Below, in pieces: positions 1 through 7,858 of a DNA stretch of 64,000 nucleotides; the stretch's first letter is position 1; every line of letters begins with the position of its first letter. Both the position numbers and the translations under genes were made by a program. Origin of the DNA: Pedobacter cryoconitis (GTDB taxonomy: Bacteria > Bacteroidota > Bacteroidia > Sphingobacteriales > Sphingobacteriaceae); the NCBI RefSeq assembly GCF_003259615.1, contig NZ_QLLR01000010.1:62001-126000 (forward strand), written 5' to 3'. Below the pieces are notes generated by a model, which had not been told where the DNA came from, ran no database searches, and worked only from the letters and a program-made list of their open reading frames with translations.

Positions 1-1359
1 AGCAACGGTGAGGCCGCAATTATTGATCCTTTAAGAGAAGTTCAGCCCTACCTTAAAAAAGCCAAGCTGGCAGGTGCGACTATCAAATATATCTTTGAAA
101 CACATTTTCACGCTGATTTCGTTTCAGGGCACGTTGATCTTGCACAGCATTCGGGTGCGAAAATTATTTACGGACCTACAGCACAAACCACTTTTGATTC
201 ACATATCGCAAAGGACGGAGAAACATTTAAAATCGGAGATTTAACGATTACGACTTTACATACACCGGGGCATACACCGGAATCCACTACTTATCTATTA
301 AGTGATAAAGATGGCAAACCTTACTGTATTTTTACAGGGGATACGCTGTTTATCGGCGATGTAGGCAGACCTGATCTGGTACAAAAAGGTGCACAGACCG
401 CTGAGGAAATGGCAGGCATCTTATACGATTCCCTGCAAGCCAAGATTCTTTCTTTACCCGATGATATATTGGTTTATCCGGCGCACGGTGCAGGTTCTGC
501 CTGTGGTAAACATATGAGTAAAGAAACGTTTGATACTTTAGGACATCAGAAAGAAGTTAATTACGCGCTTAAAACCGCTGACCGTGACGATTTTATTCAA
601 CAAGTAACGGAGGGTACTTTACCTCCGCCACAATATTTTGCAAAAAACGCAGCCATCAACAAAAATGGCTATGAAAGTTTTGCCCAGGTTAAAGAGAAGG
701 GATTAATCCCAATGGAACCGGAAGAATTCGAAGCGACGGTAAATCATATGGGTGCATTAATCCTGGATACCAGGGACCCGCAGGATTTTGCCGGTGCTTT
801 CATTCCCTCGTCAATTAATATTGGGCTGAATGGCCAGTTTGCCCCTTGGGTAGGCGCATTGATTACTGATTTGAAGCAACCTTTACTACTGATTGTAGAG
901 GAAGGAAAAGCAGAAGAAGCGATTACCCGCCTGGCAAGAGTGGGTTACGACCATACCATTGGTTATCTGGAAGGTGGCATTGCTGCCTGGATAGCTGCGG
1001 GTAAGGATGTAGAAACTATTGGTTCGGTGTCTGTGTCTGAATTTGAGGATATGGTGCACACTCACCCGGATTTAAAAGTCCTGGATGTGCGTAAGCCCGG
1101 AGAATATGAAGCCGGACACCTGGAATGTACTTTGACCCGTCCGCTGGATTATATCAATGACTGGACAAATGAGATCAATCCTTTGGAAACATATTATATT
1201 CACTGTGCGGGAGGTTACCGGTCAATGATTGCCGCTTCTATCCTTAAAGCAAGGGGAGTAGAGAACGTAATTGATATCAAAGGCGGTTATGCTGCAATCC
1301 GTTCCACCAGTCTGAAACGCACGGATAATTCTGTGACAGCTAAAGAACTTAAATCCTGA
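1..1359 (+). CDS. MBL-fold persulfide dioxygenase-like protein with two rhodanese domains (5' truncated)
   Basis: The reading frame is open from base 1, so the N-terminus lies outside the window. In window codon numbering the metallo-beta-lactamase part shows THFHADF (34-40), HTPGHTPES and TGDTLFIGDVGRPDL. These match the mono-iron ligand set (His, His, Asp) of ETHE1/CstB-type persulfide dioxygenases. The last His of the classical HxHxDH is Phe here, a position that is not an iron ligand in ETHE1. Two rhodanese domains follow, near codons 240-335 and 345-430. The first has ILDTRDPQDF but no Cys in its active loop and looks structural. The second has VLDVRKPGEY and HCAGGYRS with a candidate catalytic Cys402. 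Predicted role: cytoplasmic sulfane-sulfur oxidation or transfer. The ypdA-like gene follows 7 bases later, suggesting a thiol/persulfide operon. Family assignment is firm; the exact substrate is inferred. Confidence 0.85.
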   Translation, partial: SNGEAAIIDPLREVQPYLKKAKLAGATIKYIFETHFHADFVSGHVDLAQHSGAKIIYGPTAQTTFDSHIAKDGETFKIGDLTITTLHTPGHTPESTTYLLSDKDGKPYCIFTGDTLFIGDVGRPDLVQKGAQTAEEMAGILYDSLQAKILSLPDDILVYPAHGAGSACGKHMSKETFDTLGHQKEVNYALKTADRDDFIQQVTEGTLPPPQYFAKNAAINKNGYESFAQVKEKGLIPMEPEEFEATVNHMGALILDTRDPQDFAGAFIPSSINIGLNGQFAPWVGALITDLKQPLLLIVEEGKAEEAITRLARVGYDHTIGYLEGGIAAWIAAGKDVETIGSVSVSEFEDMVHTHPDLKVLDVRKPGEYEAGHLECTLTRPLDYINDWTNEINPLETYYIHCAGGYRSMIAASILKARGVENVIDIKGGYAAIRSTSLKRTDNSVTAKELKS

Positions 1360-1366
1360 TTTGTTA

Positions 1367-2335
1367 ATGGAAGAATATGATGTGCTGATCATTGGTGCCG
1401 GCCCGATTGGGATGGCCTGTGGGATAGCAGCCCAAAAGGCGGGACTTAAATATATTATCGTAGAAAAGGGTGCACTGGTGAACAGCCTGTACAACTACCC
1501 TGTTTTTATGACTTTTTTCTCTACTTCTCAAAAGCTGGAGATTGGAGAAGTGCCGTTTGTGAGCATCAATCCTAAGCCAAACCGGAATGAAGCAGTAGAA
1601 TATTATCGCCGCGTGGCAGAGAAATTTAATTTGCAAATCAATCTTTTTGAAAAGGTAGAGGAAGTGAGTAAAATAGCAAACGGAGAGTTTGAAGTCCATA
1701 CTTCAAAAAGAGCTTACCGGGCTAAAAATGTGATTATTTCTACAGGATTTTATGATGTACCTCTTTTGATGGATATTCCAGGCGAAAATCTGCCTAAGGT
1801 TGCACATTACTATAAAGATCCCCATTTATATGCTTTCCAGAATGTGGTGGTTATTGGTGCAAATAATTCTGGTATTGATGCCGCGTTGGAGACTTACCGG
1901 AAAGGCGCAAAGGTTACTTTGGTTATTCGTGGTGCTGAAATCGGCTCTTATGTGAAATACTGGGTACGCCCGGATATTGAAAACAGGATTAAAGAGGGAG
2001 AAATCAGAGCTTATTTCAATTCGGAAGTCATTGCAATTACTGAAGACAATGTGACTATCAAAACTCCGGAAGAAACGATTACGGTGGATAATGATTGGGT
2101 GATTGCCATGACTGGTTATCAGCCTGATTTTGGAATGCTGAAAAAACTGGGTGTAAAACTAGATGGTGAATCAGGTACTGCCCCGGCTTATAATCCGGAA
2201 ACGATGGAAACAAACTTGCCGGGATTATACCTTGCAGGTGTAGTTTGCGGGGGAATGGACACGCATAAATGGTTCATTGAGAATTCCAGAGTTCATGCCG
2301 AACAGATCTTTCAGCATATTGCTTTAAGGCACTAA
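1367..2335 (+). CDS. ypdA: YpdA family FAD/NADPH-dependent disulfide reductase (putative bacillithiol disulfide reductase)
   Basis: A 322-residue pyridine-nucleotide flavoprotein. GAGPIG at residues 10-15 is the FAD dinucleotide fold, and VVVIGANNSG near residue 160 is the second, NADPH-binding fold. LPGLYLAGVVCGG near the C-terminus is the usual FAD-closing segment. Length and motifs fit YpdA/Bdr, which reduces bacillithiol disulfide in Firmicutes and has homologues in Bacteroidota. The ATG at 1367 is chosen over an in-frame TTG two codons upstream. The gene starts 7 bases after the persulfide dioxygenase-like gene, so the two are probably co-transcribed and may share low-molecular-weight thiol metabolism. 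Whether this host makes bacillithiol cannot be seen here. Confidence 0.85.
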   Translation: MEEYDVLIIGAGPIGMACGIAAQKAGLKYIIVEKGALVNSLYNYPVFMTFFSTSQKLEIGEVPFVSINPKPNRNEAVEYYRRVAEKFNLQINLFEKVEEVSKIANGEFEVHTSKRAYRAKNVIISTGFYDVPLLMDIPGENLPKVAHYYKDPHLYAFQNVVVIGANNSGIDAALETYRKGAKVTLVIRGAEIGSYVKYWVRPDIENRIKEGEIRAYFNSEVIAITEDNVTIKTPEETITVDNDWVIAMTGYQPDFGMLKKLGVKLDGESGTAPAYNPETMETNLPGLYLAGVVCGGMDTHKWFIENSRVHAEQIFQHIALRH

Positions 2336-2388
2336 ACGTAATAATTCAATTTTAAAATTTCATTCAAGCAGAATTAACTGAATTTAGT

Positions 2389-2396
2389 TAAGTTTG
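2389..2396 (+). promoter_or_regulatory. Putative -7 element (TAAGTTTG) for the polyprenyl synthase
   Basis: TAAGTTTG matches the Bacteroidota TAnnTTTG consensus and lies 18 bases before the ATG at 2415. No convincing TTTG -33 element is seen at the usual distance, so this rests on the -7 box alone. Confidence 0.4.
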
Positions 2397-2414
2397 CAAA
2401 TATTTCAAACCTGA

Positions 2415-3386
2415 ATGCCGGGAATAAATCAGATTAAGAAACCCATAGCCGCAGATATAGCAGTCTTTGAAGAAAAATTCAAGGCCTCCATGCACAGTGA
2501 TGCTCCATTATTGGATCGCATCACACACTATATCGTCAAGAGAAAAGGTAAGCAGATCAGACCTATGTTTGTTTTTTTTGCCGCTAAACTTTGCGGGGGG
2601 ATTATTGAGTCCACACATCGTGGTGCTGCCCTGGTTGAATTATTACACACGGCAACGCTGGTCCACGATGATGTAGTTGATAATGCTTATGAGCGCAGGG
2701 GCTTCTTTTCAATCAATGCTTTATGGAAAAATAAGATTGCTGTTCTGGTGGGTGATTATTTGCTGGCCAAAGGGCTTTTGCTTTCTGTGAATAACAATGA
2801 GTTCCGCCTTTTGCAAATCGTTTCTGAAGCGGTTAAGCAGATGAGTGAGGGTGAATTATTACAGATCGAGAAAGTTAGGAGAATGGACATCGGGGAAGAG
2901 CTTTATTTTGATGTGATCCGTCAGAAGACTGCTTCACTGATTGCTTCTTGTTGTGCTTGTGGTGCTGCTTCGGCTGGTGCAGACGATGAGACGATCGAAA
3001 AGATGCGTCTATTCGGAGAAAAGGTCGGTATTGCTTTCCAGATCAAGGATGATACTTTTGACTTCGGAACTGACGATGTAGGTAAACCTTTAGGAATAGA
3101 TATTAAGGAAAAGAAAGTTACGCTTCCTTTAATTTATGCTTTAAATCGTGCGGATAAGTCGGAGAAAAAGAAAATGATCAACCTGGTAAAAAATCACAAC
3201 GATGAACCTGCTAAAATACAGCAGATCATTGATTTTGTGAATGAGAAGCAGGGGGTACACTATGCCAATGAGAAAATGGCGCAGTACCAGCAGGAAGCTT
3301 TTGATATTTTATATACTTTTGAAGAGAGCGAAGCCAGAACAGGGCTTGAACAATTAGTTCGATATACCACGGAACGTAAAAAGTAA
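2415..3386 (+). CDS. Long-chain polyprenyl diphosphate synthase (IspB-like)
   Basis: 323-residue trans-prenyltransferase that condenses isopentenyl diphosphate onto allylic diphosphates, most likely to make the menaquinone side chain. The first aspartate-rich motif is in LVHDDVVDNAYERRG (DDxxD near residues 84-88) and the second is in FQIKDDTFDFG (near 210-218). GKQIRP near residue 46 binds the diphosphate. Length is typical for octaprenyl/heptaprenyl synthases. It starts 79 bases after ypdA with its own putative -7 box, so it is probably a separate unit. Chain length cannot be read from the motifs. Confidence 0.93.
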   Translation: MPGINQIKKPIAADIAVFEEKFKASMHSDAPLLDRITHYIVKRKGKQIRPMFVFFAAKLCGGIIESTHRGAALVELLHTATLVHDDVVDNAYERRGFFSINALWKNKIAVLVGDYLLAKGLLLSVNNNEFRLLQIVSEAVKQMSEGELLQIEKVRRMDIGEELYFDVIRQKTASLIASCCACGAASAGADDETIEKMRLFGEKVGIAFQIKDDTFDFGTDDVGKPLGIDIKEKKVTLPLIYALNRADKSEKKKMINLVKNHNDEPAKIQQIIDFVNEKQGVHYANEKMAQYQQEAFDILYTFEESEARTGLEQLVRYTTERKK

Positions 3387-3458
3387 CAATTCCCATACAG
3401 TATCTTTTTGTACTTATATATTTTAATTAAAAGCTTATTTTAATCGAAATATATTTCC

Positions 3459-4904
3459 ATGAAGATACTTTTCTCTCTTTTTTTCGCCGGGCTTGCGGTT
3501 TCTGCACATGCTCAGGATAATTTCGGTAAAGCTTTTAGTCAGATTAATACAGATGTACAGGAACATTCAAAGGCTTATGGCACTTTGAAGTCTGCTACAG
3601 AAACTATTGGTCACCGTTTAACTGGTTCTGCAAATGGGGTCAAAGCGGAAGCGTATGCTTTTAATTTGTTTAAATCTTATGGATATGATGTGCGTTATCA
3701 GCCTTTTGAGGTAGAGAGCTGGAGCAGAATCAGCAATGAAACTAAAGTAGGGGCTGGTTCATTAAAGGTCGTTCCTTCTGTAGCCTTAGCACATTCTCCG
3801 GTTAATTCTGCTGTTTCGGCTGGGCTGGTTGATTTAGGGAATGGTTTAGAGAGTGATTATACGAAAGATGCAGGTTTAGTGAAAGGTAAGATTGCTTTGG
3901 TTTACCTGGGGGTATTACCGGGTTCGCCTGCGGGAACTGCTTCTTTGCACCGTTCTGAAAAAACAGCACTTGCGATTAGTCATGGTGCTGTTGGGATTAT
4001 CATTATCAACGGGGTTAAGGGTGGCGTATTGCTGACAGGAACGGCTTCGGTAACGGGAAAATTGATTACTATTCCTGCGGTTTGTATTGGTTTAGAGGAT
4101 GGAATGCGGTTAAAGGAGGAGTTGAAGTCCAAGCCTCAGTTTGCGAGTTTAAATATGAAGAATTTCTCGGGTATGATTAAAGCGAGAAATGTGATTGCAA
4201 CTTTAAAAGGTGATTCTTTGCCGGATGAAAAGATTTTAGTTGGCGGCCATCTGGATAGCTGGGATCTGGCTACGGGTGCAATTGATAATGGGATTGGTTC
4301 TTTTGCGGTAATGGATATGGCAAGGTCTTTTAAGGCGCTGAAGTTGAAAACGAAAAGAACGGTAGAGTTTATTTTGTTTATGGGGGAAGAGCAGGGGTTG
4401 TTAGGCTCTAAGGCTTATATCGCACAGGCAGAGAAGAAGGGTGAGCTGGGTAAGGTGAAGTTTATGCTGAATTATGATATGACAAACGATCCTAAGGGTT
4501 TTGCAACAAGCAGGGCAGAGATGAAGGGGTTATTTACGAGCTGGGGGAAAGAAATTGTGAAGATTGACACAGGATTCAAGAATGTATTTGTTTTTGGGGC
4601 GTGGTTGCATAGTGATCACCAGCCGTTTATGTTAGAAGGAATTCCTACTGGTGGCGGTGCTGGCGGGGAACTGCCTAATCATTCGGGACAGTTTTATCAT
4701 TCTGATGGGGATAGTTTTAAGCTGGTGGATGAGCAGGGGTTGAAGAATACGGTAAGGTATAGTGCTATGTTGACTTATGGGTTAGCTAATACAAGGGTTC
4801 TTCCGGTTGGGAAACAGTCTGATGAGGATTTGAAAGGGTTTTTGAGAGAGAATAAGTTGGAGGATGCGTTGAAGATTGCAGGGGAGTGGAAGTGGGATAA
4901 ATAA
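3459..4904 (+). CDS. Secreted M28 family zinc metallopeptidase with PA domain
   Basis: 481 residues with a clear signal peptide (residues 1-18, cut after AHA). A protease-associated (PA) insertion spans about residues 120-215. The M28 domain shows the co-catalytic zinc set: GGHLDSWD (His), AIDNGIGS (bridging Asp), FMGEEQGLLGS (catalytic Glu-Glu), NYDMTND (Asp) and LPNHSGQFYHSDGD (His). This arrangement resembles plasma glutamate carboxypeptidase-type aminopeptidases/dipeptidases. The enzyme probably acts in the periplasm or outside the cell on peptides. It stands alone, 72 bases after the polyprenyl synthase, and is followed by a strong palindromic terminator-like element. Exact specificity is unknown. 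Confidence 0.92.
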   Translation: MKILFSLFFAGLAVSAHAQDNFGKAFSQINTDVQEHSKAYGTLKSATETIGHRLTGSANGVKAEAYAFNLFKSYGYDVRYQPFEVESWSRISNETKVGAGSLKVVPSVALAHSPVNSAVSAGLVDLGNGLESDYTKDAGLVKGKIALVYLGVLPGSPAGTASLHRSEKTALAISHGAVGIIIINGVKGGVLLTGTASVTGKLITIPAVCIGLEDGMRLKEELKSKPQFASLNMKNFSGMIKARNVIATLKGDSLPDEKILVGGHLDSWDLATGAIDNGIGSFAVMDMARSFKALKLKTKRTVEFILFMGEEQGLLGSKAYIAQAEKKGELGKVKFMLNYDMTNDPKGFATSRAEMKGLFTSWGKEIVKIDTGFKNVFVFGAWLHSDHQPFMLEGIPTGGGAGGELPNHSGQFYHSDGDSFKLVDEQGLKNTVRYSAMLTYGLANTRVLPVGKQSDEDLKGFLRENKLEDALKIAGEWKWDK

Positions 4905-4916
4905 GTCGTTCCTCCG

Positions 4917-5008
4917 AAAAAAAACAATATACCATGTTCGGCCGACATTGCCTTCGCCCGAAGGGAGGGCCGGAACACATGCCCTCACATTGGTATATTG
5001 TTTTTTTT
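4917..5008. repeat. 92-base nested palindrome; possible bidirectional terminator or REP/MITE-like element
   Basis: The outer arms are an 18-base perfect inverted repeat, 4917-4934 (eight A then CAATATACCA) against 4991-5008 (TGGTATATTG then eight T). Inside, TGTTCGGCC pairs with GGCCGGAACA (one bulge), and at the core CCTTCG pairs with CGAAGG. It begins 12 bases after the M28 stop codon. The A-tract/T-tract arms would act as an intrinsic terminator on either strand, but the GC-rich core in AT-rich flanks is more like a REP or MITE. The rest of this 313-base gap (4905-5217) holds only a 14-base direct repeat. Confidence 0.7.
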
Positions 5009-5217
5009 CTTCTATCTCCATATTTGGGATGGGGTTAGGCAGGGATAGTTATTGCAGGTTTGTTAGGCAGGGATAGGTATGTTGGGTTGCCGGATGTGAA
5101 AATAGATTTGGTAATGTCCGGAAATAGGTGGAAATTAATGCAAAGTTGTCTGTAAAGAGTTTAATAGACAGCTTTTTGATTTTTATATCATTTCTTCAAT
5201 CGTAGATATTCTTAGTT

Positions 5218-5592
5218 ATGAAAAAAGTAACGGGCATTGGTGGGGTATTTTTTAAATGTGATGATCCGCAGGGGATGAACGAATGGTACGCCAAAAATCT
5301 GGGATTGGCTACGAGTGAATACGGAACAACGTTTGAGTGGCAGGAGTTTGATGATCCGTCAAAAAAAGGTTCGACGACGTGGAGTACGTTTCCGCAGGAT
5401 ACGAAATATTTCGATCCGTCAACTAAGCCCTTTATGATTAATTATAGGGTAGAAAATCTAGTTGAGCTGGTCGCTGAACTAAAAAAGGAGAATATCACCA
5501 TGGTTGATGAAATTGCGGAGTATGATTATGGCAAATTTGTCCATATACTCGATCCTGAAGGGAACGTGATTGAGCTCTGGGAACCAAAATGA
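5218..5592 (+). CDS. VOC (glyoxalase/bleomycin-resistance) superfamily protein
   Basis: 124-residue single-domain protein with paired beta-alpha-beta-beta-beta units. Characteristic parts are the start GIGGVFFKCDDPQGMNEWY and the C-terminal HILDPEGNVIELWEP, whose Glu is the usual metal ligand. Family members include glyoxalase I, fosfomycin resistance proteins and dioxygenases; the sequence alone does not pick one. No signal peptide, so it is cytoplasmic. It has no operon partner: upstream is the palindromic element, downstream a gene remnant on the other strand. Confidence 0.85.
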   Translation: MKKVTGIGGVFFKCDDPQGMNEWYAKNLGLATSEYGTTFEWQEFDDPSKKGSTTWSTFPQDTKYFDPSTKPFMINYRVENLVELVAELKKENITMVDEIAEYDYGKFVHILDPEGNVIELWEPK

Positions 5593-5630
5593 AATATGAT
5601 TCGGACCAGGTTTGATGAACAGGCTATCCT

Positions 5631-6089
5631 TTAATTCGTAAATCTTCCGCAATACACGCTTTTGGAAACTTCATCACTCATGATGTCCTTAAAAGCGATG
5701 AATACTTCATAAGTGTTATTCTTGATATAACCAGGTTTCATAGGGAAAGTATGTTTGAGCTCGTCTCTTTGTGCACCGCTGTAATTGGCATGTACACGCC
5801 CGAAATTTTTGTTATATAATAAGATGATGGCACGGTCTGTAGGATTGCCAGTGGCTGTAATATCCTGATCCCAGGTGAAGTTAAAGGCATTTTCTGATAC
5901 AACAACCTTTACATTTTCAGGTTTAAGGAGTTCTCCGTTTGCAACTAAAACGGTATCCCAGTTAATTTTCTGATCCGGGAATTCCCCCTTAACTGCATGC
6001 AGCAGATTAACAGATTTAGCGGCATTGTTTGCAGTAATGTTCCGCTCTTCTGCTATATGTTTGAATCCTGTTCTCAGGAATGGCTTAAC
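5631..6089 (-). pseudogene. DUF6266 family protein, N-terminally truncated remnant
   Basis: Reading the minus strand, an uninterrupted frame ends at a TAA (5631-5633) and encodes about 151 recognisable residues starting KPFLRTGFKHIAEER. It includes NNAAKSVNLLHAVKGEFPD, NWDTVLVANGELLKPENV, TDRAIILLYN and the ending SKSVYCGRFTN. This pattern is that of the C-terminal two thirds of DUF6266 proteins of Sphingobacteriaceae. No ATG is present in frame upstream: the frame runs on with unrelated-looking residues to a stop near 6195, and the usual N-terminal third is missing. It is therefore a decayed gene, or a 3' fragment left by a rearrangement near 6090-6100. The family call is from memory of its pattern. 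Confidence 0.6.
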
Positions 6090-6407
6090 ATAAAAATAAT
6101 ATAGGTTAAGTATAGTTGTTGTTCGATGGCGATTGGGTATAAGGTTTAGTACCTCTGAAAGGTCTGTGAATGATGTCTGAACAATGTGGCTTTAATTCAT
6201 TGATCTTCAGTTAGTTATGACGGTTGCGTTTAAGCTCTTTTTCTGGCTTATTTTTGACTGAATTCTGGTTGCCATATCGTCAGCTAATGAACTGTTGCCC
6301 TGTCCTGTAAAAAGAAAGGGCTTTGGAAGGGGAACTCTATTTAAATTAGGTGGGGTTACTGATTTTCGGTTATATTTACCTTGTAAAAAATAATTGCAGC
6401 GGCGTAG
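6090..6407. other. Non-coding stretch before the LacI-type regulator
   Basis: About 320 bases with no supportable gene. The only notable signal is TATATTTA at 6371-6378, a one-mismatch match to the TAnnTTTG -7 box, 29 bases before the regulator ATG at 6408. It could be the regulator promoter, but no clear -33 element accompanies it. Confidence 0.4.
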
Positions 6408-7436
6408 ATGCGTAATATCAATATAAAAGAACTGGCGAAAGCGCTTAATTTATCGACTTCAACTGTATCCAGAGCCTTTCGGGATAATAGTGATATTAGC
6501 AAGGAAACTAAGGATAAGATTCTGGCTGCGGCCAAAGAGCTGAATTATCAGCCGAATCATTATGCGAGCAATTTGAGGGAGCAACGCAGTAAAACGATTG
6601 CAGTTATTGTGCCCGAGCTGGCCAATCATTTCTTTTCACAGGTCATTCATGGGATTGAAGGCGTTGCCAGAGCCAGGGGATACCATATCCTGATTTATGC
6701 AACCGATGATGATTATGAGAAGGAGGTTTCTTTTATCAGGCATTTACACAATGGACGCGCGGACGGAATTATCATGTCGGTATCGGGAGAAGCTAACGAT
6801 CATAATTATCTGAATGAGCTGAATCAGCAAAGATTACCGCTGGTTTTCTTTGATAGGGTTTATGAGGATATTATTACGCCAAGGGTGATCACCAATGATT
6901 ATGACAGTAGCTTTTCGGCGGTTCAGCATTTGATTAAGCAGGGTTGTAAACGAATTGCATGCCTGGTTATCAATAAAAATCTATCCATTGGTAAAACAAG
7001 GATGCAGGGTTATTTAGACGCACTGGAGAAATACAATATCCCTTTTGATGACCGGCTGATCGTGGATTGCACGAATAGTTATAAAAGGAACAATGTAATT
7101 CTGAAGGATATGTTCAAAAAACTAAAGCCGGATGGGGTCTTTACTTCGGTTGAGCGTCTGGCGTTTGCCACCTATTATGCTTGCCAGGATCTGGAAATTA
7201 CTATTCCGGATCAGGTGAAGGTTGTCGGCTTTTCAAGTCTGGAAATCGCACCGCTTTTAAATCCCTCTTTAACGACAGTGACTCAGCCAGCTACAACAAT
7301 TGGTGTGGAGGCAGCCTCACTTTTATTCAAGATGCTGGAGCATCCGGAGTCGGTCAATGTCAATGAAAAAATTGTGCTTGACTCTAAGTTAATGAAGCGG
7401 AATTCTACCGCTGTCGGGACGTTAAAAAAACGTTAA
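6408..7436 (+). CDS. LacI family transcriptional regulator of the maltose/starch locus
   Basis: 342 residues. The N-terminal LacI helix-turn-helix (IKELAKALNLSTSTVSRAF, about residues 5-23) and hinge (LNYQPNHYASNLR) are intact. A periplasmic-binding-protein-like sensor domain follows (KTIAVIVPELANHFFSQVI onward). It immediately precedes susC, and a 14-base CG-centred palindrome typical of LacI operators lies in the intervening gap. It probably represses or controls the downstream malto-oligosaccharide genes in response to a sugar; the ligand is not deducible from the sequence. Start codon ATG at 6408 places the HTH at the usual position. Confidence 0.93.
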   Translation: MRNINIKELAKALNLSTSTVSRAFRDNSDISKETKDKILAAAKELNYQPNHYASNLREQRSKTIAVIVPELANHFFSQVIHGIEGVARARGYHILIYATDDDYEKEVSFIRHLHNGRADGIIMSVSGEANDHNYLNELNQQRLPLVFFDRVYEDIITPRVITNDYDSSFSAVQHLIKQGCKRIACLVINKNLSIGKTRMQGYLDALEKYNIPFDDRLIVDCTNSYKRNNVILKDMFKKLKPDGVFTSVERLAFATYYACQDLEITIPDQVKVVGFSSLEIAPLLNPSLTTVTQPATTIGVEAASLLFKMLEHPESVNVNEKIVLDSKLMKRNSTAVGTLKKR

Positions 7437-7858
7437 ATATTTATTACTAAATCGAAGCTTTTTAAGCAGAAATTTTCCGGGTTCTCCGGAAATACGCAGA
7501 ATTTAAGTTTTTTTTTCTGTCGCCATTGTTAATAACCTTCCTTTACTTCGGGAACGTTCCCGGTATCGTTCCCGGAAATCAGGCTCAAAATTACTTAGTG
7601 TAAAAAAAACACTTTAATTGGGTTAAAATTTAAGTTAAGATATTGATTTACAGATTTTTGAATTGATATTTTAGTGCGATGTCTTGAAAAAACACGTAGA
7701 ATTTATTAGGGTGTTTTGACCTTTTCGTGATATTAAATATTGTGTTAAAAAATTATTTGATATTAAATTTTGAAATATGATCCTCGAATGTAAATTTACG
7801 ATGTGTGTGATACACAGTCTATATTATCCAAATATATAACCTAAATAAGTTATTAAAT
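7437..7858. other. Regulatory gap between lacI-type gene and susC
   Basis: 422 bases without a gene. It holds a short hairpin (TTTCCGG/CCGGAAA, 7474-7492) without an adjacent T-tract, the LacI-type operator region at 7549-7575, and AT-rich sequence up to susC. No unambiguous TTTG/TAnnTTTG promoter pair could be picked. Confidence 0.6.
7549..7575. promoter_or_regulatory. Putative LacI-type operator (palindrome plus extra half site)
   Basis: CGGGAACGTTCCCG at 7549-7562 is a perfect 14-base palindrome centred on CG, as LacI-family operators are. The half site CGTTCCCGG occurs at 7555-7563 and again at 7567-7575, 12 bases apart, suggesting two tandem sites on one helix face. The regulator gene lies directly upstream and susC 284 bases downstream. 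Assignment to this regulator is inferred from adjacency. Confidence 0.7.

Noticed and set aside
4775..5076. Several short reading frames on both strands around the palindrome after the M28 gene
   Set aside because: They overlap the M28 3' end or the palindromic element, have low-complexity translations and resemble no family.
5035..5076. 14-base direct repeat TTAGGCAGGGATAG, two copies with a 28-base period
   Set aside because: Only two copies, the second already diverged outside the core; too little to call a repeat array or CRISPR.
7474..7492. TTTCCGG/CCGGAAA hairpin after the LacI-type gene as a terminator
   Set aside because: Only seven pairs and no immediate T-tract; too weak to list as a terminator.
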